NCBI GenBank assembly: GCA_020435415.1
Contig: JAGQZQ010000010.1
Coordinates: 1 to 58,986, forward strand
DNA length: 58,986 nucleotides
Direction of reading: 5' to 3'
From: Flavobacteriales bacterium
GTDB taxonomy: Bacteria > Bacteroidota > Bacteroidia > JACJYZ01
Of this stretch, positions 9,360-18,264 are shown in pieces (position 1 is the stretch's first letter; each line of letters starts with the position of its first letter). The position numbers were made by a program, and so were the translations under genes. Below the pieces are notes generated by a model. The model ran no database searches and was not told where the DNA came from. It worked only from the letters and a program-made list of their open reading frames with translations.

Positions 9360-10337
9360 ATGACGACAACAGACCCCAAAAAACCGACGGGGCCGGCGGG
9401 GCAAACTCCACCGCCTGCACCTGCATCAGCAAAACAAGCAACCACTGAAAAGAAACAAGGCAAACGCCGGGGGGTGGTTATCCTGCTTATCATAAGTGTG
9501 GCCATCAATGCGCTTTTGATTTCAGGCGGAGGATACACCGTGATCAAATACGACAATCAGGTCGATAGTCTGGTTGATGTAAGTGTTGATCTGAAAACGG
9601 AGCTCAACCAAACTGCAACCGACCTTGATAAATACCGAGGTATCTCTGATGAATTGGATAAGATGCTCGCCTCTGCCAATCTTGAACTGGATACCACCAG
9701 GGCCAAGATCGAGCAGATGATCGCGAATGGTGTGAAGGACAAATCCATGATAGATCAACTGCGTCATGAATTGAGAAGAATCAAACGTAAACGGGCCAGG
9801 TATGAAGAAGAGATTGATCAGCTGTTGCTTGAGAACCGGGAACTAAAAAGTAAGAATCTTGATCTTGCTGTTACGGTTGGCAACCTGGAAGAGGAGAAAG
9901 AAGAGCTGGTAAAAAAAGTGGATGTGGCCTCCCGCATGTCTGTGGAATATGCCAACATCATTGGATGGCGGGGAAAGGGAAAGTCATACAAGGAGACGGC
10001 ATTGGCAAAGAAAGTAGAACGGTTTAATGTTTGCTTTGATGTCATGGAAAATAAGGTAACGAATCCTGGCAACAAAGTGGTATACCTCAGGATGACTGGT
10101 CCCGCCGGAGAGATTCTTGGAAATGAAGAACTGGGATCCGGTAAATTTGTTGACACAGAAACGCAGAAAGAAAAACTCTTCACAATTCAAAAAAATATAG
10201 ACTACCGGAACGAACGCCAGAATTTCTGCGTGGAGTGGGAGGATCCTGGCAAGGAAGATTATGAACCGGGAACCTATACTGTTGAATTTTATGTTGACGG
10301 TACAAAGGCGGGGGTGACTTCCTTCGTATTACGCTAA
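9360..10337 (+). CDS. Membrane-anchored coiled-coil protein, function unknown
   Basis: Not recognised as a named family. The ATG at 9360, 13 bases after aspS, gives 325 residues; a TTG at 9321 inside aspS is less likely. The N-terminus is Pro/Ala/Lys-rich and cytoplasmic-looking (1-37), followed by one membrane helix (about 38-62, VVILLIISVAINALL), then a long charged heptad-type region (about 65-205) with many Glu, Lys and Leu, and a compact C-terminal domain (about 215-325) predicted to lie on the far side of the membrane. It is probably co-transcribed with aspS but unrelated in function. It could be an envelope scaffold; no catalytic motif is visible. Confidence 0.7.
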   Translation: MTTTDPKKPTGPAGQTPPPAPASAKQATTEKKQGKRRGVVILLIISVAINALLISGGGYTVIKYDNQVDSLVDVSVDLKTELNQTATDLDKYRGISDELDKMLASANLELDTTRAKIEQMIANGVKDKSMIDQLRHELRRIKRKRARYEEEIDQLLLENRELKSKNLDLAVTVGNLEEEKEELVKKVDVASRMSVEYANIIGWRGKGKSYKETALAKKVERFNVCFDVMENKVTNPGNKVVYLRMTGPAGEILGNEELGSGKFVDTETQKEKLFTIQKNIDYRNERQNFCVEWEDPGKEDYEPGTYTVEFYVDGTKAGVTSFVLR

Positions 10338-10882
10338 TTCTTTTATCACAATTCTTTTATTTTAAAAAGCAGGTTCAAACTTGTCATATATTCTGCATTG
10401 CATGATGATGTGGGGTGACATCATATCCTTCAATCTCATACAATGTCAAGGGTTTAGGTAAAAATGGCGCGCTAAAAAGATGGAAATTTTCAGAATTACA
10501 TTTATGTCAACATTACTTCCCTTGAAACCAGATGGTTATATAATAGGTGGTAAGAATCCACCCCATTTGCAGTCTAAAATTTTTTTGTACAAAAATTTGT
10601 CTCGTGGTTAGAATCTTTTCTATATTGGCCCCGGTTATTTATCCTTCCCAACGAAAATTGACGTCCGGCCTCCCCGATATTTAAGCCTGAAACCACTGGT
10701 TTCACTAGGCTCTTGAGGGGATGTTGTTATACGATCGGAGTGTTATATACCCGTTGCAACGTCTTTGGTTCGTTAGCCTTATGAAGGAGAGGATGCATCA
10801 CAATACCATGAAAGCGCATTTATTTGAGTCTATATTTTAAACACTTGTAATTAACCAAAACCCTAAATAAACAACGTTACGC
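10338..10882. other. Gene-free region upstream of the SusC/SusD pair
   Basis: The 545 bases hold no supportable gene. They contain a perfect 14-base palindrome TTTTTGTACAAAAA at 10582-10595 and a nested inverted repeat at 10671-10721. No exact TAnnTTTG box was found; the nearest is TTTATTTG, one mismatch, near 10821. The length and structure are more than an ordinary promoter needs, suggesting a regulated or structured leader for the transporter operon. Confidence 0.6.
10671..10721 (+). promoter_or_regulatory. Nested hairpin in the susC upstream region
   Basis: An inner stem GAAACC (10689-10694) pairs with GGTTTC (10698-10703) around an ACT loop. It is extended by AGCCT (10684-10688) pairing with AGGCT (10707-10711) after a 3-base bulge, and enclosed by TCCCC (10671-10675) pairing with GGGGA (10717-10721). 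No T-run follows, so it is not a simple terminator. It lies about 160 bases before the susC ATG. Its role is inferred only. Confidence 0.45.
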
Positions 10883-13800
10883 ATGAAGAAGTTTTTCATT
10901 TTGGGAAGCCTTTGCCTGGGTCTATTGACGCAGGCATTGGGCCAGGACGGCGGCGAGAAAAAAGACAAACCTATCTCGGGGACCGTCATAAATTCGGCAG
11001 ACAACCAACCGGTTGTCGGTGCCACGGTGGTCGTCAAAGGAACCATGTTGGGTACTTTGACCGATATAGACGGTAAGTTCAAAATCACCGTCCCCGCCGC
11101 CAACAACACCATCGTGATTTCATATGTAGGTATGAAATCGCAGGAATTTGAGGTAGGTACAAAAACCTCCTTTGATGTGAAGCTGGAAGAAGATGTGGTT
11201 GGTTTGGATGAAGTAGTGGTAACCGCTCTCGGTATCAGCCGGGAAAAGAAGTCACTCGGTTATGCCAGCCAGCAGATTGATGGTGAAGCGGTAGCCGAAA
11301 CCAAAAGCGGAAACTTCGTAAACCAGATCTCCGGTAAAGTAGCCGGTGTTCAGGTGAAGACCAACAACAACATGGGTGGATCCACCAACATCGTGATCCG
11401 GGGTTACTCGTCACTGACCGGTAACAACCAGGCCCTGTTTATTGTGGATGGTATTCCGATGAACAACGACAACAGTAACGCATCGAAATATGCACCTGGT
11501 CTCCGCACACAGGCGGAAGGATTACCTGGGTATGACTACGGTAACGCAGTTGCTGACATTAACCCAAATGACATCGAGTCCATCAACGTACTGAAAGGTG
11601 CAGCTGCAACCGCACTGTACGGTTCACGTGCTGCGAACGGCGTGGTGATCATCACTACTAAAAAAGGAAAACAAGGAACCGGAAAACAACGGTTGGGTGT
11701 TGACCTCTCTTCTAACGTAACGCTTGGTTTCGTTGACAAGAAAACATTCCCTAAATATCAAAACAAATATGGTCAGGGATACGGACCCTATTACTATAAC
11801 GATACCACTGGTCTTTATAATAATGACTTTATTTGGGCCGATCTTGATGGAGACGGTAACCTTGATCCTATCACCGCACTGACTGAGGATGCCTCCTATG
11901 GCGCTGAGTTCGATGAGAACCTGATGGTTTATCAATGGGATGCCTTCATTCCGGAGTCTCCTAACTACCACAAGAAAACCCCATGGAAAGCTGCCGATAA
12001 CGGCCCCATCACCTTCTTTGAAACTTCCGTTTCTACTGCAAACAACGTTTCCATTACAGGTGGTTCGGACAAAGGTTCCTTTAGGGTTTCCTACCAAAAA
12101 CTGGATCAAAAAGGCATCATGCCAGGTGGTGAACTTCACCGTAACAACTTCGGTTTCAACGGTGCCTTGACCCTGACAGACAAGTTCTCCGTAACGGCTA
12201 CCGGTAACTACATCAACACCAGGGCCAAAGGACGTAACGTAACCGGTTACAACGCGAACCTCGTTTCCGGATGGCGTCAGTGGTATGCACTGAACGTAGA
12301 CATGATGGATCTGAAGGAACTCTATGAACTGACCGACAGAAACGTTACATGGAACCCGAACGATTTCGAAGATGATCCGGTACCCATTTACTGGAACAAC
12401 CCATACTACCAACGTTATCATAACTACGAAACAGATGAACGTAACCGTTTTTATGGAAACGTAGCGTTGAACTATCAGTTGAGCGAAGCCTTCTGGATTC
12501 AGGCAAGAATATCTGCCGATAACTTCGCTGAAATTCAGGAAGAGCGTCTGTCTGTTGGTAGTAACCCGACCCTCTTCGGTGTGAGCAGAAACGTGTCCCC
12601 TTCCGGATACTCCCGCTACAACAAAACATTCCTTGAAACCAACTTTGACCTGATGGGTTTCTATGAAAAGGATCTTTCTGAGAACCTGAACTTCAAAGGA
12701 ACCATCGGAAGCAATGTACGCAGAACACGCACCAACTCAATCTTCGCTTCTACCGAAGGAGGTTTGGTTATCGCGAATCTCTACAGTCTTGATAACTCGT
12801 TTGACCGCGCATCTATCGAAAGCGATCAAGCCATTGGTATCAACGGTTTCTTCGCCAATGCGTCTTTTGGTCTGAAGCGATTGATATTCCTTGACATCGC
12901 AGGTCGGGTAGACAAATCCTCTACGCTTCCCGTAGACAAGAACACTTACTTCTATCCTTCTGCTGCACTTAGCTTCATCTTCTCTGAGAAGTTGAAACAA
13001 GACTGGTTGGATTTCGGTAAAGTGAGACTTAACTATGCACAAGTAGGTAACGATGCTCCGTTTGGTAGCCTTCAGGATATCTACTCCAAACCTTCTTCAC
13101 ACTTCGGAACCACTCCGCTTTTCTCGGTTAACCATACCAAGAGGAATTCTGAGCTGAGACCTGAGATCTCTTCCAGTATTGAAACAGGATTGGAAATGAT
13201 CTTCCTGAAGAACAAATTTGGTTTTGACGTAGCATACTACAACACCAAAACCAAAGACCAGATCTTCCCTGTAGCTGTATCCGCCGCAACCGGTTACACC
13301 ACTCAGTATGTAAACGCAGGTACCGTGCAAAACAGCGGTATTGAGTTGAGTCTGAATGCCAACCCTTATAAATCCGATAACTTTAAGTGGGATATCGGCA
13401 TCAACTGGGGTCAAAACAGAAGTAAGGTACTCGAACTCTTCACCGATGCCAGTGGCAATGAAGTGACCAACCTGCAACTGGGTTCATTCCAGGGAGGTAT
13501 CACCATCAACGCTACGAAGGGTGAAGCTTACGGTACCATCCAGGGTACTGACTTCGAATACATCAACGGTAAAAAAGTGGTTAAGACCAATGGTAAATAC
13601 AAAGCCACTTCTACCACGGACAACGTTCTGGGTAACATCAACCCTGACTGGAACATGGGTATCACCAACTCCTTCAAGTACAAAAACCTGAAGCTGAGCG
13701 CCCTTGTAGACTGGCAAAAAGGTGGCGATGTATTCTCCCTTGACCTCTACTATGGTCTGGCTACCGGTTTGTATGAAGAAACCGTTTACAACAACGACCT

Positions 13801-14197
13801 CGGTAACCCGGTTCGTAATTCACAAGCAGACGGTGGTGGTGAAATCTTTGACGGTGTGAATGAACTCGGTGAAACAAACACTATTCGCGCTGATGGTGAG
13901 AACTTCAGTATGTTCGGTTACGCAGCCAATCCTAACGCAGCATTCGTATATGATGCTTCTTATGTGAAACTGCGTGAGGTTGTGCTTTCATACAGCATTC
14001 CATCTGCAAAACTGAAAGACAAATTCATCGGCGGAGCTACTTTCAGCATCGTAGGTAACAACCTGTGGATCATCCACAAGAACCTGCCCCATGCTGACCC
14101 TGAAGCCGGTGTAAGTTCCGGTAACCTGCAAGGTTGGCAATCAGGCGTACTGCCTACCACCCGCAATATCGGATTTAACGTTTCACTGAATTTCTAA
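10883..14197 (+). CDS. SusC/RagA-type TonB-dependent outer-membrane transporter
   Basis: Outer-membrane importer of 1104 residues that works with the SusD-like lipoprotein encoded next. A signal peptide (about 1-20, ending ALGQ) is followed by a carboxypeptidase-like regulatory domain (about 30-110, GTVINSADNQPVVGATVVVKG begins it), the SusC signature LDEVVVTALG, a plug domain with GVQVKTNNNMGGSTNIVIRG and ALYGSRAANGVVIITTKKG, and a long beta-barrel ending in an aromatic residue (NVSLNF). Substrate cannot be told; no glycoside hydrolase is adjacent, so a peptide or other ligand is as likely as a glycan. The gene appears rich in GGT and AAC codons, consistent with strong expression. Confidence 0.95.
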   Translation: MKKFFILGSLCLGLLTQALGQDGGEKKDKPISGTVINSADNQPVVGATVVVKGTMLGTLTDIDGKFKITVPAANNTIVISYVGMKSQEFEVGTKTSFDVKLEEDVVGLDEVVVTALGISREKKSLGYASQQIDGEAVAETKSGNFVNQISGKVAGVQVKTNNNMGGSTNIVIRGYSSLTGNNQALFIVDGIPMNNDNSNASKYAPGLRTQAEGLPGYDYGNAVADINPNDIESINVLKGAAATALYGSRAANGVVIITTKKGKQGTGKQRLGVDLSSNVTLGFVDKKTFPKYQNKYGQGYGPYYYNDTTGLYNNDFIWADLDGDGNLDPITALTEDASYGAEFDENLMVYQWDAFIPESPNYHKKTPWKAADNGPITFFETSVSTANNVSITGGSDKGSFRVSYQKLDQKGIMPGGELHRNNFGFNGALTLTDKFSVTATGNYINTRAKGRNVTGYNANLVSGWRQWYALNVDMMDLKELYELTDRNVTWNPNDFEDDPVPIYWNNPYYQRYHNYETDERNRFYGNVALNYQLSEAFWIQARISADNFAEIQEERLSVGSNPTLFGVSRNVSPSGYSRYNKTFLETNFDLMGFYEKDLSENLNFKGTIGSNVRRTRTNSIFASTEGGLVIANLYSLDNSFDRASIESDQAIGINGFFANASFGLKRLIFLDIAGRVDKSSTLPVDKNTYFYPSAALSFIFSEKLKQDWLDFGKVRLNYAQVGNDAPFGSLQDIYSKPSSHFGTTPLFSVNHTKRNSELRPEISSSIETGLEMIFLKNKFGFDVAYYNTKTKDQIFPVAVSAATGYTTQYVNAGTVQNSGIELSLNANPYKSDNFKWDIGINWGQNRSKVLELFTDASGNEVTNLQLGSFQGGITINATKGEAYGTIQGTDFEYINGKKVVKTNGKYKATSTTDNVLGNINPDWNMGITNSFKYKNLKLSALVDWQKGGDVFSLDLYYGLATGLYEETVYNNDLGNPVRNSQADGGGEIFDGVNELGETNTIRADGENFSMFGYAANPNAAFVYDASYVKLREVVLSYSIPSAKLKDKFIGGATFSIVGNNLWIIHKNLPHADPEAGVSSGNLQGWQSGVLPTTRNIGFNVSLNF

Positions 14198-14224
14198 TTC
14201 ATGAACCTAGAAAAAAGCAAGATC

Positions 14225-15667
14225 ATGAAGACAAAAAAATATATTGTACTGGGATTGATAGCCGCATCGGCCATATCCTGTACGAAACTCGAAGACCTGA
14301 ATAAGGACAAGAAAAACCCGACAGAGGTAAGCGGTAATGCTATATTCAGCAATGCCCTTAAAAACCTTTGCGACCAGGAAGCCAGCACAAACGTGAACAG
14401 AAACGTATTCCGTCTGTTCTCACAGTACTGGACAGAAACTACCTACACGGATGAGTCCAACTACAACATCACCACCCGTTCCATTCCTGACTATGCATGG
14501 AGAACATGGTACCGTGATGTATTGATGGACCTGAAGGAAGCCAACAGGCTCATCATGGAAGAATCTCCTGTAACCGCAGCCGACCAGGCCAACCAGGCCA
14601 ACCGTTCTGCCATTACAGAGGTGCTGTCCGTGTATGCTTACCAACATCTGGTCGACCTTTTCGGTAATGTACCTTATGATGAAGCATTGAACATAGACAA
14701 CGTTCTGCCCGCATACGAAGATGCTCAAAGCATCTACAGCAAACTGTTCGCACGTCTTGATGCTGCCATCGCAAAGTTGAACCCAAGTTTGGGAGATAGC
14801 TTTGAAGACGCAGATCTGATGTACGGTGGTGATGTAGCCATGTGGAAAAAGTTCGCTTATTCCCTGAAGCTGAAGATGGCCGTTAACGTTGGTGATGTTG
14901 CCGCTCTGAATCCCGCAACTGCTGCTGCTGATGCGGTTGCAGGCGGTGTATTCACTTCTTCTGCAGATAACGCTGTTATGAACTACCTCGGATCACAACC
15001 CAACACAAACCCTGTTTATGTTGATCTGGTTGCTTCCGGCCGTAATGACTTCGTTGTTGCAAACACCATCGTTGACATCATGAATACACTCAACGATCCA
15101 CGTCGTGATGACTACTTTGCAGAAAACCTGGGTGCAGGAACATTCACCGGTGGTATCTATGGAGCTTCCAACAGCTTCTCATCCTACTCACATGTAGCAG
15201 ATGCCCTGCAGGATCCTACTGCTCCAATGCACCTCATGGATTATGCCGAAGTACTTTTCTACCAGGCTGAGGCTGTTGAAAGAGGTTTCATCGGTGGTTC
15301 CGCAGATTTGCTGTATGCTGAAGCCGTAGCAACCTCAATCCTGGACTGGGGTGGTACTGCCGGAGAAGCAGCAACCTACCTGGCCCAAGCGGATGTTGCT
15401 TATGCGACCGCACCCGGTACATGGCAGGAGAAGATCGGAAAACAAGCATGGCTTGCTTACTACAACAGAGGTTTCCTTGGATGGACTACCTGGAGAAGGT
15501 TGGATGCCCCAGCCATGAATCCGGCAGCCCTGACCACAGACCCGCTGCCTGTACGTTTCACCTACGCTGTTAACGAACAAACGTTGAACGGTGCCAATTA
15601 TACAAGCGCAGCTGCTGCCATTGGTGGTGATCTGCAAACAACCAAATTGTTCTGGGATAAATATTAA
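14225..15667 (+). CDS. SusD-like outer-membrane nutrient-binding lipoprotein
   Basis: Surface lipoprotein forming a lid over the SusC-type transporter. The ATG at 14225 gives MKTKKYIVLGLIAASAISC with a lipobox (AISC) placing the lipidated Cys at about residue 19; the ATG at 14201 would only lengthen the n-region. The mature part resembles the SusD/RagB family of about 480 residues (the SusD-like_2 group), with SQYWTETTYTDESNYNI and helical TPR-like segments such as DLFGNVPYDEAL and FYQAEAVERGFI. It follows susC closely and is ended by a strong terminator at 15757-15792, so the pair is one operon. Confidence 0.9.
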   Translation: MKTKKYIVLGLIAASAISCTKLEDLNKDKKNPTEVSGNAIFSNALKNLCDQEASTNVNRNVFRLFSQYWTETTYTDESNYNITTRSIPDYAWRTWYRDVLMDLKEANRLIMEESPVTAADQANQANRSAITEVLSVYAYQHLVDLFGNVPYDEALNIDNVLPAYEDAQSIYSKLFARLDAAIAKLNPSLGDSFEDADLMYGGDVAMWKKFAYSLKLKMAVNVGDVAALNPATAAADAVAGGVFTSSADNAVMNYLGSQPNTNPVYVDLVASGRNDFVVANTIVDIMNTLNDPRRDDYFAENLGAGTFTGGIYGASNSFSSYSHVADALQDPTAPMHLMDYAEVLFYQAEAVERGFIGGSADLLYAEAVATSILDWGGTAGEAATYLAQADVAYATAPGTWQEKIGKQAWLAYYNRGFLGWTTWRRLDAPAMNPAALTTDPLPVRFTYAVNEQTLNGANYTSAAAAIGGDLQTTKLFWDKY

Positions 15668-15756
15668 TCCCGCACAATGCGCCTCTATCACAGATAGGGT
15701 TTGGTGGGATAAATAACCAAGTTTAGTTCAGCAGTTGACATCTTGTGATAGAAAAT

Positions 15757-15792
15757 AGGACCGCCCTCGACCAGGGGGCGGTCCTTCTTTTT
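15757..15792 (+). terminator. Terminator of the SusC/SusD operon
   Basis: The stem AGGACCGCCC pairs with GGGCGGTCCT around a short loop and is followed by TTCTTTTT. The strong GC-rich stem and T-run make a clear intrinsic terminator, about 90 bases after the SusD stop. Confidence 0.88.
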
Positions 15793-15817
15793 ATAACAAC
15801 TTCCTTCCGGCGATCAT

Positions 15818-15825
15818 TATCTTTG
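15818..15825 (+). promoter_or_regulatory. TAnnTTTG -7 box directly before the acyltransferase gene
   Basis: TATCTTTG matches the Bacteroidota -7 element exactly. Only 5 bases separate it from the ATG at 15831, so transcription would start at or next to the start codon and the mRNA would be leaderless. No TTG is seen at the -33 position. Confidence 0.42.
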
Positions 15826-15830
15826 CCGCC

Positions 15831-16601
15831 ATGCGTTACCTATTATTACCCATTCAGTGGCTTTGGCGATTCTGGATCATACTGGTGTTCGTTATAGTAT
15901 TTCTTATAGGTTATCCCTGGATCAAACACTACCTGCACAATGAATCCACATATAAGAAATCATTCCGGGTGCAACGCATTATAGCCCGGGTAACCGCTTT
16001 CCTCTCAGGGATCGTGATACGGGTGAAGCAAGTGCAACCCTTGAATACCCATCGCACCTATGTGATCATCTCCAACCATACCTCATACCTTGATGTGATC
16101 CTATCCTATGCATTTCTGCCTTTGTACTATCATTTCATGGGGAAGAACGAACTGGAACGCATCCCACTTTTCAATGTGCTCTTTAAGAAAACCAATATTC
16201 CGGTGGATCGGAAAAATCGCCGAAGTGCACATGCAGCATACCAGCGGGCCTGTACCGACCTGCAAAAAGGAATCAGCATATTTCTGTTTCCTGAAGCCAC
16301 CATTCCCGATCATATTCCAAGGCTCAGACATTTTAAAACAGGTGCGGCAAGATTGGCTATTGAGAACCAGGTTCCCATTCTTCCGATCACCTACCTTGAC
16401 CATTGGAGAATACTCCCGGAAGGGCGAAACGCCTGGAAAGGAGGGCGTCCAGGTAGAAATCGCATTATCATACATCCGCCCATCAGTACGTCCGGACTGA
16501 ACGAATCAGATGTTCCTGCATTAAACCAGCAACTCCATAAGCTTACCAATGACACGCTGGTCCAATATAACTGTCTTCCGCCATCTGGCAAGACCCCCTA
16601 A
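15831..16601 (+). CDS. 1-acyl-glycerol-3-phosphate acyltransferase family protein (PlsC-like)
   Basis: Membrane-bound acyltransferase of 256 residues that probably esterifies a lysophospholipid. An N-terminal membrane segment (about 10-32, WIILVFVIVFLIGY) precedes the NHTSYLD motif (H-x4-D catalytic site) and a second block IFLFPEATIP, where most relatives have FPEG; here Gly is replaced by Ala. LPITYLD and the phosphate-binding region follow. It sits alone between the susD terminator and an unrelated gene. It may act on an ornithine, glycine or other lipid rather than phosphatidic acid precursors; the exact substrate cannot be told. Confidence 0.82.
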   Translation: MRYLLLPIQWLWRFWIILVFVIVFLIGYPWIKHYLHNESTYKKSFRVQRIIARVTAFLSGIVIRVKQVQPLNTHRTYVIISNHTSYLDVILSYAFLPLYYHFMGKNELERIPLFNVLFKKTNIPVDRKNRRSAHAAYQRACTDLQKGISIFLFPEATIPDHIPRLRHFKTGAARLAIENQVPILPITYLDHWRILPEGRNAWKGGRPGRNRIIIHPPISTSGLNESDVPALNQQLHKLTNDTLVQYNCLPPSGKTP

Positions 16602-16704
16602 AAGCCGCACTAAATGGGCGCTTCGTCTAAGTGCTGTTTGAATTGTGTATTAGAATTCCTATTTTGGCATGGGTACCAAAGACGCTGCATGCCCAACTTA
16701 GATT

Positions 16705-18264
16705 ATGGCCAAAAAACCATCAGCCGATCTGTTTCACCTGATCAAATCATTGAGCAGGAACGAAAAGGGCTATTTTAAGAAATATGTCTCCCGGCACACC
16801 TTGAAGGGAGAAAACAATTACGTCAGACTATTTGACGCCATTGACCGGCAAAAGACGTACGATGAGGATAAGCTGCTCCGGAAGGAAAGCTATATCCGTC
16901 AGTTACCGCTGCTTAAGAACTATCTGTATCAGATGATCCTGGAAAGCCTTGAGAATTTCTATTCCAAGAGCAGGATCAATATCCGGTTATATAACATGAT
17001 CACCCGGATCCAGATTCTTTACAACAAAGGATTATATGACCAATGCCATAAGATGGCCAGGCAAATAAAGAAGATGGCCTATCGGTTTGATGAGTTCTCC
17101 GTGCTGCTGGAAACCCTGAAATGGGAAAAGGTATTGTTGGGTTATGAACTCACCTTCCGTAAACTGGAAGATGTAATACGGGAAGAAAATGAGGTCCGCG
17201 CCTTTCAGCAACAGGTCAACGATCTCCAAAACCTGTCGCTCCGGTTCCTTGCATTGCATAAACAGCACGGAACCATTAACGAGGGGGAACCCGCGCGTTC
17301 CAAACTGAAAACCCTTATCGGCGAATTACCTGAAGAGAAGAAACTGCACAGCTTTACCGCATGGCTGCATTATCTCAGAATACAGGGATATTATTATTAC
17401 ATGCTTGGGGATTGGGAATCCTGTTTCAACTACCGGGAAAAACTGGTTAGCCATTGCGAAGAAAATTCTGGTTATATACGTGAAGAACCGGCGGAATACA
17501 TTTCCGCAATTCATCAGGTGCTCAATGCCTGCAGCCCGCTAAACAACAAAGACGCATTCTTCGGCTACCTTCAAAAACTGAAATCAATCACCGAGGTCAT
17601 TCCTGACACTGATACACGTGTGAACAAAGGCCGCATTTTCGCCGAAAGCCATAACCTCGAACTCAGGTGGTACATCATGAGGGGAGAGTTTGAGAAAGGC
17701 CTGAAAACCGTCGAGGAAGTTGAAAAGGGACTGGGTGAGTATGACAACGATGAAGTAAATCAGACCCTGGTACAGGAAAACATTTTTAACATTGCTTTCA
17801 TATGTTTCGGTGCCGGTCAATATGAACAGGCACTTAAATGGATAACCAAGGCACTTGATGAAATGGATCAGGAACATGGCTTGAGCGGAATGCTGGATTT
17901 CAGATGCAGACTGCTCAAACTGATGGTGCTTCACGAGAAGGGTGATTTCGATGTTCTGGAAAGTGAAGTGAAACATGCATTCCGGTTTGCTTATACCAAG
18001 CAACGTACTTATAAAATGGAATTGTTTCTACTGGATTTCTTCAGAAAACTGGCTAAGACCGGTTCAGATAAATCAAAGACGCAACAGATCTGCCGTGAAT
18101 TTATTGATGAAATGCCAGAACTAAAGGAAGATACCTACGAGAAATCGCTCTTTGACGGCTTTGACTTCCTGGCTTGGGTGCGAAGCCGCATGGAAGGTAT
18201 ATCATACATTCAGGCCATCAAGGAAAAAGCGGTACTAGCGGACAAGGGTAACGTGTCCGGTTAA
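16705..18264 (+). CDS. Helical repeat protein, function unknown
   Basis: I do not recognise a named family. The 519-residue product starts MAKKPSADLFHLIKSLSRNE, lacks a signal peptide, and is Lys/Glu-rich and nearly all helix, with repeated patterns such as YEQALKWITKALDEM and NIAFICFGAGQ that look like degenerate TPRs in the C-terminal half. It is probably a cytoplasmic scaffold or interaction protein. Its 3-prime end overlaps the convergent SprB-repeat gene by 30 bases. The preceding 103 bases show no clear promoter. Confidence 0.75.
   Translation: MAKKPSADLFHLIKSLSRNEKGYFKKYVSRHTLKGENNYVRLFDAIDRQKTYDEDKLLRKESYIRQLPLLKNYLYQMILESLENFYSKSRINIRLYNMITRIQILYNKGLYDQCHKMARQIKKMAYRFDEFSVLLETLKWEKVLLGYELTFRKLEDVIREENEVRAFQQQVNDLQNLSLRFLALHKQHGTINEGEPARSKLKTLIGELPEEKKLHSFTAWLHYLRIQGYYYYMLGDWESCFNYREKLVSHCEENSGYIREEPAEYISAIHQVLNACSPLNNKDAFFGYLQKLKSITEVIPDTDTRVNKGRIFAESHNLELRWYIMRGEFEKGLKTVEEVEKGLGEYDNDEVNQTLVQENIFNIAFICFGAGQYEQALKWITKALDEMDQEHGLSGMLDFRCRLLKLMVLHEKGDFDVLESEVKHAFRFAYTKQRTYKMELFLLDFFRKLAKTGSDKSKTQQICREFIDEMPELKEDTYEKSLFDGFDFLAWVRSRMEGISYIQAIKEKAVLADKGNVSG

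Noticed and set aside
10338-10882. A small gene or tRNA in the region before susC
   Set aside because: No open frame with credible start and coding bias and no cloverleaf pattern was found; the inverted repeats do not fit a tRNA.
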